A DNA stretch of 64,000 nt from NCBI RefSeq assembly GCF_006716355.1, contig NZ_VFOW01000001.1, forward strand, positions 1,984,001 through 2,048,000, read 5' to 3'. Source of the DNA: Stackebrandtia endophytica (GTDB lineage: Bacteria > Actinomycetota > Actinomycetes > Mycobacteriales > Micromonosporaceae). Position 1 is the stretch's first letter; every line of letters begins with the position of its first letter. Positions 44,072 to 53,281 of the stretch are shown piece by piece. A program made the position numbers and the translations under genes. The notes beneath the pieces were generated by a model. The model did not search any database. It had not been told where the DNA came from and was given only the letters and a program-made list of their open reading frames with translations.

Positions 44072-44920
44072 TTACCGCAGCGCGCCTGCCATCTGCTCCA
44101 GCCTCCGGATGCGTTCGGGCATCGGAGGATGCGTCGAGAACAGTTTACTGAGGCCGCCACCGGCGAACGGGTTGGCGATCATCATGTGAGCGGTTTCGGC
44201 GATCGGACCCTCGGCGCTCAACGGCCGCTGCGCGACCCCACCGGAGATCTTGCGCAACGCACTGGCCAACGCCAACGGGTCACCGGTCAGTTCGGCACCG
44301 GACTCGTCGGCCTGGTACTCGCGACTGCGGCTGATCGCCATCTGGATGACTCCGGCGGCCAACGGGCCGAGAATCAGGGTCAACAACAGCACCAGCGGGT
44401 TGGGGCCACCTCGGTCGTTACCCAGCGGGATGAACCAGGCGATGTTGGCCAACACCGCGATGATGCTGGCCAGCGCCCCGGCGACACTGGCGATGAGGAT
44501 GTCCCGGTTGTACACGTGGGAGAGTTCGTGGCCGATCACGGCTCGCAGCTCCTGCGGCGTCAGGATCTGAAGGATGCCCTCAGTGACCGCGACGGCCGCG
44601 TGCTGCGGGTTGCGCCCGGTCGCGAAGGCGTTGGGCTGCGGGGTGGGGCTGATGTACAGCCGAGGCATGGGTTGCTGTGCGCGCTGCGACAGCTCCCGCA
44701 CCATCGCGTACAACTGCGGCGCCTGGGCCTCGGTGACGGGACGGGCGCCCATGGACCGCAGCGCGATCTTGTCGGAGTTGAAGTAGCTGTAGGCGTTCAT
44801 ACCGACCGCGACGATTCCGGCGATCACCAGACCGGTGGTACCGGCGATCCAGTACCCGACCGCGATGATCAACGCCGACATCAGACCCAACAGCAACGCG
44901 GTTTTCAATCGGTTGTTCAT
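44072..44920 (-). CDS. htpX: HtpX-type zinc metalloprotease
   Basis: 282 residues. Two N-terminal membrane helices ([19 protein letters not shown] and [18 protein letters not shown]) precede the M48 zinc site [11 protein letters not shown] second pair of helices follows ([17 protein letters not shown] and [16 protein letters not shown]-like), then the [16 protein letters not shown] region with a Glu ligand. HtpX degrades misfolded membrane proteins in the cytoplasmic membrane. ATG at 44920 follows GGGGAG. The gene stands alone. Confidence 0.95.
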   Translation of the reverse strand: MNNRLKTALLLGLMSALIIAVGYWIAGTTGLVIAGIVAVGMNAYSYFNSDKIALRSMGARPVTEAQAPQLYAMVRELSQRAQQPMPRLYISPTPQPNAFATGRNPQHAAVAVTEGILQILTPQELRAVIGHELSHVYNRDILIASVAGALASIIAVLANIAWFIPLGNDRGGPNPLVLLLTLILGPLAAGVIQMAISRSREYQADESGAELTGDPLALASALRKISGGVAQRPLSAEGPIAETAHMMIANPFAGGGLSKLFSTHPPMPERIRRLEQMAGALR

Positions 44921-45070
44921 GCCACTCCCCGGCTCCCCTGCGATCGAGACGATCCGACCGCCATTGGATCCGTATAACACCGACGTGGCGGTCGTTACTT
45001 CCCGATTGTGGCCGCACCCACGCCGGTGAGCGGCGGTTTCGCTCCGCCATGCCTCTTGAAACGCCGCGAG

Positions 45071-46516
45071 TCAAAACGCCGCGAGGTCCCAGAGCAGTTG
45101 CGGAGCCAACCCCACCAGCACCAGAACGCCCGTCACCACCGTGAGCACCACGGTGGTCGGCCACGCCGTCGTCGGCCTGGCCGGGGACCCGGCTCGCACC
45201 ACCACGGCGCCGAACCGCAGGTAGTAGACCAGCCCGATCACCGCGTTGATCGCCACGACGACCGCCAACCACGGCAGCAGGTCGGCGACCGCGGAGATCA
45301 CGGTGACCTTCGCGAACAGGCCGGCCAACCCCGGGGGCAGTCCCGCCAGGGCAGCCACCGCCAACAGCAGAGCGATCGATGGAACCGGTGCCGACCGCAG
45401 TGAGCCGGCGAGGTCGTCGACCGATCCACCGTCGCGGTCGGCGCCGCGCAACCGGATGACGGCGGCGAACGCGGCCAACTCCATGACCACGTAGAACAGC
45501 GCGAACACCAGGACCGCAGTGGCGGCCGAGGTGATGTCGGCGGCGACCACGGCGTAGCCACCCAGTGGAACCAGCAGGTACCCCGCCTGCGCGATCGACG
45601 ACCAGGCCAGCAGCCGAACGGTGCGTCGTTGTCGCAGCGCCACCAGGTTGCCGATGGTCATGGTCGCCACCGCCAAGACCAGCAGGATCGGCCCGACGAG
45701 GTTGACGATCGGGGAGAACGCCTCGGTGACCACCCACAGCAGCGCGGCCACACCGCCCAGTTTGGACGCGGTGGACAGGTAAGCCGCGATGGGCAGTGGT
45801 GCGCCGTCGTAGGTTCCCGGTGCCCAGCCGTGCAGCGGGACGGCGGCGAGTTTGAAGGCCAGCCCGGCGAGAACCATCGCCGCCCCGACCGCCGCGACCG
45901 TCGGTATCGCGCCGCTCAACGCCGCCGCCAACGCGGTCAGGTGGACCGCGCCGGTCGCCGCGTAGAGCATCGCCGCCCCGAACAGTGTGACGGTGCTGGC
46001 GGCGACCGACACGAGCAGGAAGTTGACCGCCGCCTCGGCGCTGCGCCGGCTCTCGCCGCGCATCGCGACCAACACGTACAGCGGCAGGGTCAGGGTCTCC
46101 AATGCCACGACCAGGGTGATCAGGTCTCGGGCGTAGGCGAGTATGACGCCTCCGGCCAGTGAGCAGGACAGCAGGAAGACGTACTCCCCCGTCGGCGCCC
46201 GGTACTCACCGGTTCCGCGGAGCAATCCCGTCGACAACGCCAGCACCGCCAGCGCCAGGCCGCACAGGGTCACCGCGATGACCGCGCCGGGGACACCGGT
46301 GACATAGGAGCAACCGTCGACGGTGCAGAAGGTCTGTCGTGCCGGTTGGGTGGCGAGCCAACCGGCGGCCGTTCCGGTGGCGGTGAATCCGACGGCTGCG
46401 ACACCGATGGTGACGCCGCGTCGCCCCAGGAACAGGTCGGCCAACAGCACCGTCACCGCCGTGGCGGCGACCAGATACCCGGGCAGGAGCGCGACGTGAT
46501 CGATGGCTTGACTCAT
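45071..46516 (-). CDS. nuoN: NADH dehydrogenase subunit N, second set (NuoN2-like)
   Basis: 481 residues, an antiporter-like complex I subunit with about 14 membrane helices. The key Glu (VVALETLTLPLYVLV) and Lys (GLAFKLAAVPLHGWAPG) of the proton channel are both present. It overlaps the NuoM gene by ATGA (46513-46516). It is one of a second run of nuoK-L-M-N genes. It is clearly paralogous to the NuoN encoded at 51686. Confidence 0.88.
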   Translation of the reverse strand: MSQAIDHVALLPGYLVAATAVTVLLADLFLGRRGVTIGVAAVGFTATGTAAGWLATQPARQTFCTVDGCSYVTGVPGAVIAVTLCGLALAVLALSTGLLRGTGEYRAPTGEYVFLLSCSLAGGVILAYARDLITLVVALETLTLPLYVLVAMRGESRRSAEAAVNFLLVSVAASTVTLFGAAMLYAATGAVHLTALAAALSGAIPTVAAVGAAMVLAGLAFKLAAVPLHGWAPGTYDGAPLPIAAYLSTASKLGGVAALLWVVTEAFSPIVNLVGPILLVLAVATMTIGNLVALRQRRTVRLLAWSSIAQAGYLLVPLGGYAVVAADITSAATAVLVFALFYVVMELAAFAAVIRLRGADRDGGSVDDLAGSLRSAPVPSIALLLAVAALAGLPPGLAGLFAKVTVISAVADLLPWLAVVVAINAVIGLVYYLRFGAVVVRAGSPARPTTAWPTTVVLTVVTGVLVLVGLAPQLLWDLAAF

Positions 46517-47976
46517 GACGCGATCCATTCCAGGAAGGGGCCGACGAATCCGTCCAACAGCAGCCAAGGCATCAGACCGAATGCGAGGATGCCCAGGACC
46601 AGCGGCGCCCAGACGGCGAGTTGTCGGACGCTCAACGTCCCCGATGCGGACAGCGTGACCTCGGAGGCCGGTCCGTGACTGACCAGGCGCAGCATGCGCA
46701 GTAGATAGCCCGCCGCCAGCGCGGCGCCCAACGCCGCCAGGACTCCGCCGACGATGCCCCAGGCACCGAAGTCGGCCAGGGTGGCGTAGACGGCGAACGC
46801 CTCACCCCAGAACCCGGCCAGGCCCGGCAATCCGAGTGAGGCCAGCGCCGCGAAACCCAGTAGCCCGGCCAGGCCCGGGGCGACCTCGCGCAGTCCGCCC
46901 AGCCGTGCCAGCACTCCGGTGCCGGTGGCGTCCTTGATGGCGCCCACCAGGAAGAACAGCAGGCCGGTGATGAGGCCGTGGGCGATGTTTCCGAATAGTG
47001 CCGCGCTGATTCCGGCGGTCGACATGGTCGCGATACCCAGCAGCACGAATCCCATGTGCCCCACCGACGAATAGGCGATGAGGCGTTTCAGTTCGGTCTG
47101 CGCCAGACACACCAGTCCTCCGATGAGGATCGCCGCGACGGCCAGGACCGCGAGCACTCCCGAGGCCGCCTCGGCGCCTTGTGGGGCCACTCCCAATCCG
47201 ACTCGGACGAGGCCGTAGGTGCCCATCTTCAGCAGCACTCCGGCCAGGATCACCGAACCGACCGTGGGCGCCTCGGTGTGCGCGTCGGGCAGCCAGCTGT
47301 GCAACGGCCACAGTGGGCTCTTGATGGCGAAACCGATGGCCAGCAGGGCGAATGCCAACACCTGGGTGCTGCGGGACATCCCCTCGCCACCGGATTCGGT
47401 CAACGCGATGATGTCGCCGGTTCCGGTGCCGGCCACGACGATGAAGACACCGACCAACAGCAGCAGCGAGCCCAACACGGTGTAGAGGGCGAACTTCATC
47501 GCCGCGTGGCGACGTCCGGCACCGCCCCAGAATGCGATGACCGCGTACATCGGCAGCAGGACGACCTCGAAGAACACGAAGAACGCGACCAGGTTCATCG
47601 ACAGGAACACGCCGAGGATGCCGACCTCGATGGCCAGCAGGAGCGCGATCAGCAGTGGGCCTCGTTGGGTGTCGGTGACGATCACGTGCAGGCAGCACAG
47701 CAGGGTCAGCAGTGCGGTCAACACGATCAATGGATATGAGATGCCGTCGACACCGAGATCGAATCGCAGGCCGATGGCGTCGGCCCACGGCAGATCCAGG
47801 CGGTGCCATAGTGGACCGTCACCAGCTCCGATCGGCAACAGGGCTGCCGCGAGCAGGCCGGTGGCGGCGAAACCGACACCGATCCATCGCGCCGTCGACA
47901 CCATGCGTCTCAACAGGACGGTGACGACTCCGCCGATGGTCGGCAGCGCCAGTACCGCGATCAACAGGGCGGTCAT
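46513..47976 (-). CDS. nuoM: NADH dehydrogenase subunit M, second set
   Basis: 487 residues, about 14 helices, with FVFFEVVLLPMYAVIAFWGG carrying the key Glu and AIKSPLWPLHSWLPDAHTEAPT with the key Lys. It overlaps NuoL by ATGA (47973-47976) and NuoN similarly. With NuoN, NuoL and NuoK of this run it would form an extra set of proton-pumping subunits, paralogous to the main operon at 51-57 kb. Confidence 0.9.
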   Translation of the reverse strand: MTALLIAVLALPTIGGVVTVLLRRMVSTARWIGVGFAATGLLAAALLPIGAGDGPLWHRLDLPWADAIGLRFDLGVDGISYPLIVLTALLTLLCCLHVIVTDTQRGPLLIALLLAIEVGILGVFLSMNLVAFFVFFEVVLLPMYAVIAFWGGAGRRHAAMKFALYTVLGSLLLLVGVFIVVAGTGTGDIIALTESGGEGMSRSTQVLAFALLAIGFAIKSPLWPLHSWLPDAHTEAPTVGSVILAGVLLKMGTYGLVRVGLGVAPQGAEAASGVLAVLAVAAILIGGLVCLAQTELKRLIAYSSVGHMGFVLLGIATMSTAGISAALFGNIAHGLITGLLFFLVGAIKDATGTGVLARLGGLREVAPGLAGLLGFAALASLGLPGLAGFWGEAFAVYATLADFGAWGIVGGVLAALGAALAAGYLLRMLRLVSHGPASEVTLSASGTLSVRQLAVWAPLVLGILAFGLMPWLLLDGFVGPFLEWIAS

Positions 47977-49790
47977 GTCGGCCCTCCCCAGTAGGCGGCC
48001 AATCCGACGAGCGCGATCACGACCGCGCCGCCGAGGGTGGCCAACAGATGCCGGGGAACTCCGGCGGTGTGCAGTCTGGTCATTCCGACGGCCAGTCGGG
48101 TGGTCGAGCGTCCGGTGCCCTCGGCCGCGCCGTCGACGACGTCACGGTCGGCTCGCAGCGTCGCGAGCGCGAGTCCCCGTAGCGGCCGGGTTACCAAGAA
48201 CCGTTGCGCCGCATCGGTTCCGAACCCACCCGCGGCGAACCCCGCGAGTCCGCCCAACCGAGCGACCGGGTCGGCGGCGGTGTCGGTTCGCCACCACAAC
48301 CACATGCCCAGCGCGCCCACCGCCGTGGCCACCAGGACCGGAACCGCGGGCCACAGGTGAAGCGTCGGCCCAGCCAATGGACCGGCCTCGGGGCCGGCGA
48401 ACACCGCGATCCCCAACAGGGCTGCGGGCACCGCGAGAACGATCAGCGGAATCCACATGAGAGGAGCCGGATCATGCGCTCGGCCCTCCGAGCGACGAGC
48501 CCCGAAGAACGTCAGCAGCCAGGCCCGCATGGCATACCCGGCAGTCAATGCCACCGTCAGGATCCCCGCCCACAACACGAGGTTCCCGACTGGGGAGTCG
48601 GTAGCGGCGGCCGCACCGAGGATGCTCTCCTTGCTCCAGAACCCCGACAGCGGCGGAATACCCGCCAAGGCCCCGAACCCGATCGTCATCGTCCAGAACG
48701 TGACCGGGGCGCCGGTGCGCAGTCCGCCCATCGCCGACATCGAATTCGAGGCCACCATGTGAATGACGGCACCGGCGACGAGGAACAGCAGCGCCTTGAA
48801 CGCCGCGTGGCTCAACAGATGGAACATCGCCGCCTCACCGGCGGCGACCGCGATGCCGCCGAACATGAACGCCACCTGGCTGACCGTCGACCAGGCCAGG
48901 ACACGTTTCAGGTCGTCGGAGGTCAACGCCGCCAACGCGGCGAACACCATCGTGACCGCCGCGACGATCGCGATGACCATGGCCACCGTCGCCCCGGTGT
49001 ACAGCGGCAGCAGGCGGTACAGCAGATACGCACCGGCCGCGACCATGGTGGCGGCGTGAATCAGCGCCGAGACCGGGGTGGGTCCGGCCATCGCGTCGGG
49101 AAGCCAGGTGTGCAACGGGAACTGGGCGCTCTTGCCGACCGCGCCCGCCAGAATCAGCAGTGCGGCGGCCAAGAGGACCGTCTCATCCAGCTGCGGCAGG
49201 GCCTCCAGAACGCGCGGGATCGAGAAGGTGTCGAGGTGGATGCCCAACAACAGGATTCCCAGCAGCAGCCCGACATCGCCGACCCGTGTCACCAGGAACG
49301 CCTTCACCGCCGCCTTGGGGGCGGCCGGGAGCTTTCGGTCGTGTCCAATGAGGAGGTAGGAGCACGCGCCCATGACCTCCCAACCGATCAGCAGCAGGAT
49401 CAGGTCGTCGGCGACCACGACCAGCGACATCGCCGCGGTGAACAGACTGATCTGCGCCGCGTACGGCGAGTAGCGGGAATCCTCACGCAGATAGGCGATC
49501 GAGTACAGCTGCACCAGGAACGCCACACCGATGACCGCGACGGCGACGTAGGCGGCTATCGGATTGATGAAACCGGCGGCGGAGACCGAGACGTCACCGA
49601 AGTCGGCCAACCGGAACGTCGAGGTCGCCTCGACACCGCTGACCGCGAACCCGAGGGCCGCGATCAGTGCGCCTCCCATGCCGATCAAGGCCACCGCGGC
49701 CGCGATCCTCCGCGAGCGCAACGGAATCAGCAGGCCGAGCAGCCCGGCCAGCGCCGGAAGTCCCGGCACTATCCACAGCAGATGGTTCAC
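47973..49790 (-). CDS. nuoL: NADH dehydrogenase subunit L, second set
   Basis: 605 residues, the size of a slightly short NuoL. Key features: GWEVMGACSYLLIGH (Glu) and VGKSAQFPLHTWLPDAMAGPTPVSALIHAATMVAAG (Lys and channel motif). The C-terminal region is long and hydrophobic, with a polar tail. It overlaps NuoK by ATGA and NuoM similarly, so the four genes are co-translated. Compared with the main NuoL (637 residues) it is about 30 residues shorter. Confidence 0.9.
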   Translation of the reverse strand: MNHLLWIVPGLPALAGLLGLLIPLRSRRIAAAVALIGMGGALIAALGFAVSGVEATSTFRLADFGDVSVSAAGFINPIAAYVAVAVIGVAFLVQLYSIAYLREDSRYSPYAAQISLFTAAMSLVVVADDLILLLIGWEVMGACSYLLIGHDRKLPAAPKAAVKAFLVTRVGDVGLLLGILLLGIHLDTFSIPRVLEALPQLDETVLLAAALLILAGAVGKSAQFPLHTWLPDAMAGPTPVSALIHAATMVAAGAYLLYRLLPLYTGATVAMVIAIVAAVTMVFAALAALTSDDLKRVLAWSTVSQVAFMFGGIAVAAGEAAMFHLLSHAAFKALLFLVAGAVIHMVASNSMSAMGGLRTGAPVTFWTMTIGFGALAGIPPLSGFWSKESILGAAAATDSPVGNLVLWAGILTVALTAGYAMRAWLLTFFGARRSEGRAHDPAPLMWIPLIVLAVPAALLGIAVFAGPEAGPLAGPTLHLWPAVPVLVATAVGALGMWLWWRTDTAADPVARLGGLAGFAAGGFGTDAAQRFLVTRPLRGLALATLRADRDVVDGAAEGTGRSTTRLAVGMTRLHTAGVPRHLLATLGGAVVIALVGLAAYWGGPT

Positions 49791-50170
49791 TCCGCCTCCG
49801 TTCCGGAGGTCACCCGAGTCCGGTCGGCCGTGATCGTCGTGGTCGGCCCGTCCGGGGTCTCCACGGCCTCGGCGTCGATGTACTCGGTGTCGATGTCACC
49901 GCGCGCCCGGAACAGGTGCAGTACCAACGCGAGCCCGACACCGACCTCGGCAGCGGCGATGACGATGATGAACAGCGCGAACGACTGTCCTGTATGGCCG
50001 GATTCACCGGAGAGCGGTGCGACGTCGGCGGTGATCAACACCAGGTTCACCGCGCCCAGCATGAGCTCCACGGCCGCCAAGACCATGACGGCGTTGCGCC
50101 GCACCAGGACGCCGTAACCGCCGAGGCCGAACAACAACGCGGCGAGGACATACGGGATGACCGGATGCAT
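49787..50170 (-). CDS. nuoK: NADH dehydrogenase subunit K, second set, with C-terminal extension
   Basis: 127 residues. The NuoK core (residues 1-95) has three helices and the two key Glu residues in VLAAVELMLGAVNLVL and IIVIAAAEVGVGLALVL. A roughly 30-residue hydrophilic tail (DTEYIDAEAVETPDGPTTTI...) is absent from the main NuoK (99 residues). It is the first gene of this run, with no nuoJ before it. It ends with an overlap to NuoL. Confidence 0.85.
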   Translation of the reverse strand: MHPVIPYVLAALLFGLGGYGVLVRRNAVMVLAAVELMLGAVNLVLITADVAPLSGESGHTGQSFALFIIVIAAAEVGVGLALVLHLFRARGDIDTEYIDAEAVETPDGPTTTITADRTRVTSGTEAE

Positions 50171-50737
50171 TACACATCACCGGCCACACGGGTAACCCAC
50201 ATGCCCTTATCTTGCCGTGCCGTGAACCGAAATGGGTACCAGGCAAGGCGGGGTATCGGTAGCGAGTGTCGGTCGGGCATTTCCACAAATTGACCAAGCC
50301 CGCCGGACCAACCACCGCTGACGATCTACTATGCAGATGTGGCAACGATTTGCAGCGGCGATGCATCGGAGAACGGCCGGGTCCTCGAACGCACGACGCA
50401 ACGCAATCGATCAACCGGGCCCAATCGTCAGGACATCGTCTCCGAGATCCGTAGGCTGCGCGAGGCCGGCTAACTCTCGTCAGCGGCCAACCGGTCACAC
50501 AGATCCCGCGAGTGCGGCCCGCTGAAACTCGTGAATCTCGTCCAAGGACAACTGCCACTCTTCGCCGATCCTGCTGCAAGCGGGCGTATTGGTCCAACAC
50601 TTCCCTGCATCCCCACGCCTTGGCGGGGAGTCAGGCCCGCGCCCAGACCTGTCAAATCCACGTCATCGCACCAGTTTCCCCACGAGCGGGTTGGCTTGAT
50701 GCATCGAGAGGCACCAGGCCACTGAGGCCGATTGAAA
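50171..50737. other. Intergenic region between the second nuo run and the HigBA-like pair
   Basis: 567 bp. I find no supported gene. Around 50329-50472 a plus-strand frame reads like a protein tail (ADVATICSGDASENGRVLER ... IVSEIRRLREAG) but has no start, so it may be a remnant. The promoter for the second nuo run must lie here, near 50200. Confidence 0.4.
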
Positions 50738-51097
50738 CTAGGCCGCAGCAGGCCCAGCCTGTGAACGACGAAGGAATTCATCAGTGCCGACCAGGATCGT
50801 TTCCTCGTCGAAGTCGGCGACCAATCGAAGCTCGCCGCCCAGGGCACTCACGTAACGCGACAGGGCATCGATCGTAGAAACCTCACCGTTCTCGATCTGG
50901 CTGACCCGCCCCTTCGAGACACCCATGCGCTCCGCCACCTCGGACTGAGTCAGCGCCATTCGTCGCCGGGTCTCGGCCAGTCGATAGGCACGGATCTCAG
51001 CCTTCAGCTGCGCGACGCCTTCGGCAACGGCCTTCTCGCCTCCAGCCCGTGCCACATGTTTGGCTCGGATGTCGGCCCATTTGACGTAACCAGCCAT
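50738..51097 (-). CDS. XRE-family antitoxin (HigA-like)
   Basis: 119 residues. The helix-turn-helix is in the second half: RMALTQSEVAERMGVSKGRVSQIENGEVSTIDALSRYVSALGGELRLVADFDEETILVGTDEF. The C-terminal half is the antitoxin domain and the start carries a short helix. It starts where the toxin ends (one shared base, TGATG), an order of toxin first as in HigBA systems. It probably represses the pair and neutralises the toxin. Confidence 0.85.
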   Translation of the reverse strand: MAGYVKWADIRAKHVARAGGEKAVAEGVAQLKAEIRAYRLAETRRRMALTQSEVAERMGVSKGRVSQIENGEVSTIDALSRYVSALGGELRLVADFDEETILVGTDEFLRRSQAGPAAA

Positions 51098-51534
51098 CAG
51101 CCATTCTCCTCGCTCTTACGATCCTCAAGATATTGCACGTAGCGATCCTCCGCCTGCGGGATTGCCTTCGTATACCAGTTCTCCCAGTCACCAGACTTAT
51201 CGCCGGCAAGGAGCATGACCGCACAACGCCACGGGTCGAAGGCAAAAATCATGCGCAGTTCACTTCGCCCGCTGGAACCTGGTCTGAGCTCTTTCAAATT
51301 GTGTAGGCGTGCCCCGCTTAGGCGATCCACCAGTGGGCGATTAAGAGCTGGCCCTATCTCCGCAAGAACGTCCAAGGCTTTCACCACCAACCCGTGTGAC
51401 TTGTCGTCCAGGCCCTCAATCCATTCCGCAACCTCGTCAGTCACGTAGATACTCCACTCAACCCCGGAAGGTTTAGAACATCCTATACCTTCTGGATCAT
51501 CCCGACCGGTGGTCTTCTTTCCCATCGTTCCCAT
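51097..51534 (-). CDS. RelE/HigB-like toxin (Gp49/DUF891 type)
   Basis: 145 residues. The toxin fold is recognisable in VEWSIYVTDEVAEWIEGLDDKSHGLVV, LVDRLSGARLHNLKELRPGSSGRSELRMIFAFDP and AVMLLAGDKSGDWENWYTKAIPQAEDRYVQYLEDRK. Such toxins are ribosome-dependent mRNA nucleases. It overlaps the antitoxin start by one base. The extra 25 residues at its N-terminus (GKKTTGRDDPEGIGCSKP) are basic and may not be folded; ATG at 51525 is a second start. Confidence 0.85.
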   Translation of the reverse strand: MGTMGKKTTGRDDPEGIGCSKPSGVEWSIYVTDEVAEWIEGLDDKSHGLVVKALDVLAEIGPALNRPLVDRLSGARLHNLKELRPGSSGRSELRMIFAFDPWRCAVMLLAGDKSGDWENWYTKAIPQAEDRYVQYLEDRKSEENG

Positions 51535-51633
51535 CTCTCCGTTCGAAATACCAACCCGGGAGACTCAACGAATTAGGCGCATTGACGACCCGCGATCACG
51601 GTGTCGGATCGTCGACAGCTTCCCCCAAACACA

Positions 51634-51674
51634 CCGGTGGCCCGGTGCGTCTCAACGACACACCGGGCCACCGG
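51634..51674 (-). terminator. Very strong hairpin after the main nuo operon
   Basis: CCGGTGGCCCGGTG (51634-51647) pairs perfectly with CACCGGGCCACCGG (51661-51674) across 13 bases, 12 bp after the nuoN stop (51686) on the minus strand. There is a weak GTGTTT beyond. This is the probable terminator of the 10-gene operon and separates it from the toxin-antitoxin genes. Confidence 0.75.
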
Positions 51675-51685
51675 AAAAGACGAGA

Positions 51686-53281
51686 TTACTGCGCCAGGAA
51701 CTGACCGGCGCCCTCGACGATGTTCAGCAGGAACTGCGGGGCCAGACCCAACAACAGGGTGACGATGACACCGATGGTGACCGCGGTGCCGGTCATGGCA
51801 CCGGGCAGTGACACCGAGGGGGCGTCTTCGACCGGCTGCTGCAACCAGAGCAACACGACGACCTTCAGGTACGGGAACGCCAGGATCACGCTGGACAGCA
51901 CACCGACGACGACCAGGGTGGTCTGACCGGCTTCCAGAGCCGAGGAGAACACCGCGAACTTGGCCGCGAATCCGGAGGTCAACGGGATACCGGCGAACGC
52001 GAGCATCAACAGGGTAAAGATGACCGCGAACCTCGGGGACCGCTTGGCCAGCCCGGCCCACCGGGACAGGTGGGTGGCCTCGCCGTCGGCGTCGCGCACC
52101 AGGGTCACGACCGCGAAGGCGGCCAGAACGGTGAACCCGTAGGCGACCAGGTAGAACAGGGTCGCTCCCAGTGCCTGGCCCAGCGCGATGACACCCACCA
52201 GCAGGTAACCGGCGTTGGCGATCGACGAGTAGGCCAGCAGACGCTTGATGTCGGTCTGGGTGACGGCCAGGATGGAACCGATGACCATGGTCGCGATGGC
52301 GATCGCGATGAGGATCGGCTGCCAGTCCCAGGCGAGGCTCGGCGCGTCGGCGTTGCCGCTGTTGGCGAAGGCGACGTTGAAGACCCGCAGCAGACCACCG
52401 ATGGCGGCGACCTTGGTACAGGCGGCCATCAGGGCGGTGATCGGCGTGGGCGCTCCGGTGTAGACGTCGGGCGTCCACACGTGGAACGGTACGGCGGCGG
52501 CCTTGAACAGCAGACCGACGGCCAGCAGAGCCAGACCCGCCATCAACAGCACCTGCGAGTTGCCGGAACCGGCGATCGCGGCGTTGATGTCGACCAGCTG
52601 CACCGAACCGGCGTAACCGTAGAGCAGTGCGACGCCGTAGATGAAGAACGCCGAGGCGAACGCGCCCAGCAGGAAGTACTTCATGGCCGCCTCCTGCGAG
52701 AGGAGACGACGACGCCGGGCCAGACCACACAGCAGGTACAGCGGCAGCGAGAAGGCTTCCAGTGCCACGAACAGGGTCAACAGGTCACCGGCGACGCAGA
52801 ACAGCATCATGCCGCCGATGGCGAACATCGTCAGCGGGAAGACCTCGGTGAGACCGGGCTTCTTGGCCTGGTCGGCGTCGGCCTTGCTGCCGGCGGCCAG
52901 CGCGGCCTGTGCCACGAAGGCACCGCCGACGCTGACGCGACGCTCGGCGATCAGCAGGATCGACACGAGGCCCAGCAGCAGGATCGCGCCCATCAGGAAC
53001 AGTCCCGGGCCGTCGATGACGATCGAGTCGACACGCATGCCGTCGGCCAGTGCCAGCGCCGGACGGTTGTCGCCGATGTTGGGGAAGATCATCACCAGCG
53101 CCGCCAGCAGCGCCACCACGGACAGCGACAGCTGTGCCAGGTACCGGTGCGCCCGAGGCAGTAGCGCTTCCCCGAGCATCCCCAGGAAGGCGGCACCGAA
53201 CACGATCAGCAGCGGCGCGAGGCCGAGGAAATCGATCGTCGGAGCAGTCAGCTGCGTTTCAGCAAGGACCATGGTGGACAC
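51686..53281 (-). CDS. nuoN: NADH dehydrogenase subunit N (NuoN)
   Basis: 531 residues, 14 helices. The key Glu is in FVALEAFSLPLYLLCGL and the key Lys in LFKAAAVPFHVWTPDVYTGAPTPITALMAACTKVAA. The start GTG (53281) overlaps the last base of the NuoM TAG; an ATG three codons in is also possible. It is the last gene of the operon. NuoN is an antiporter-like, proton-pumping subunit in the membrane arm of complex I. Confidence 0.95.
   Translation of the reverse strand: MSTMVLAETQLTAPTIDFLGLAPLLIVFGAAFLGMLGEALLPRAHRYLAQLSLSVVALLAALVMIFPNIGDNRPALALADGMRVDSIVIDGPGLFLMGAILLLGLVSILLIAERRVSVGGAFVAQAALAAGSKADADQAKKPGLTEVFPLTMFAIGGMMLFCVAGDLLTLFVALEAFSLPLYLLCGLARRRRLLSQEAAMKYFLLGAFASAFFIYGVALLYGYAGSVQLVDINAAIAGSGNSQVLLMAGLALLAVGLLFKAAAVPFHVWTPDVYTGAPTPITALMAACTKVAAIGGLLRVFNVAFANSGNADAPSLAWDWQPILIAIAIATMVIGSILAVTQTDIKRLLAYSSIANAGYLLVGVIALGQALGATLFYLVAYGFTVLAAFAVVTLVRDADGEATHLSRWAGLAKRSPRFAVIFTLLMLAFAGIPLTSGFAAKFAVFSSALEAGQTTLVVVGVLSSVILAFPYLKVVVLLWLQQPVEDAPSVSLPGAMTGTAVTIGVIVTLLLGLAPQFLLNIVEGAGQFLAQ

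Noticed and set aside
48204-50117. 637-codon plus-strand open frame opposite the second nuoL
   Set aside because: Shadow of nuoL and nuoK on the opposite strand; not protein-like.
50266-50472. Small plus-strand gene near 50.3 kb
   Set aside because: No start codon with a ribosome site; the protein-like tail may be a remnant only.
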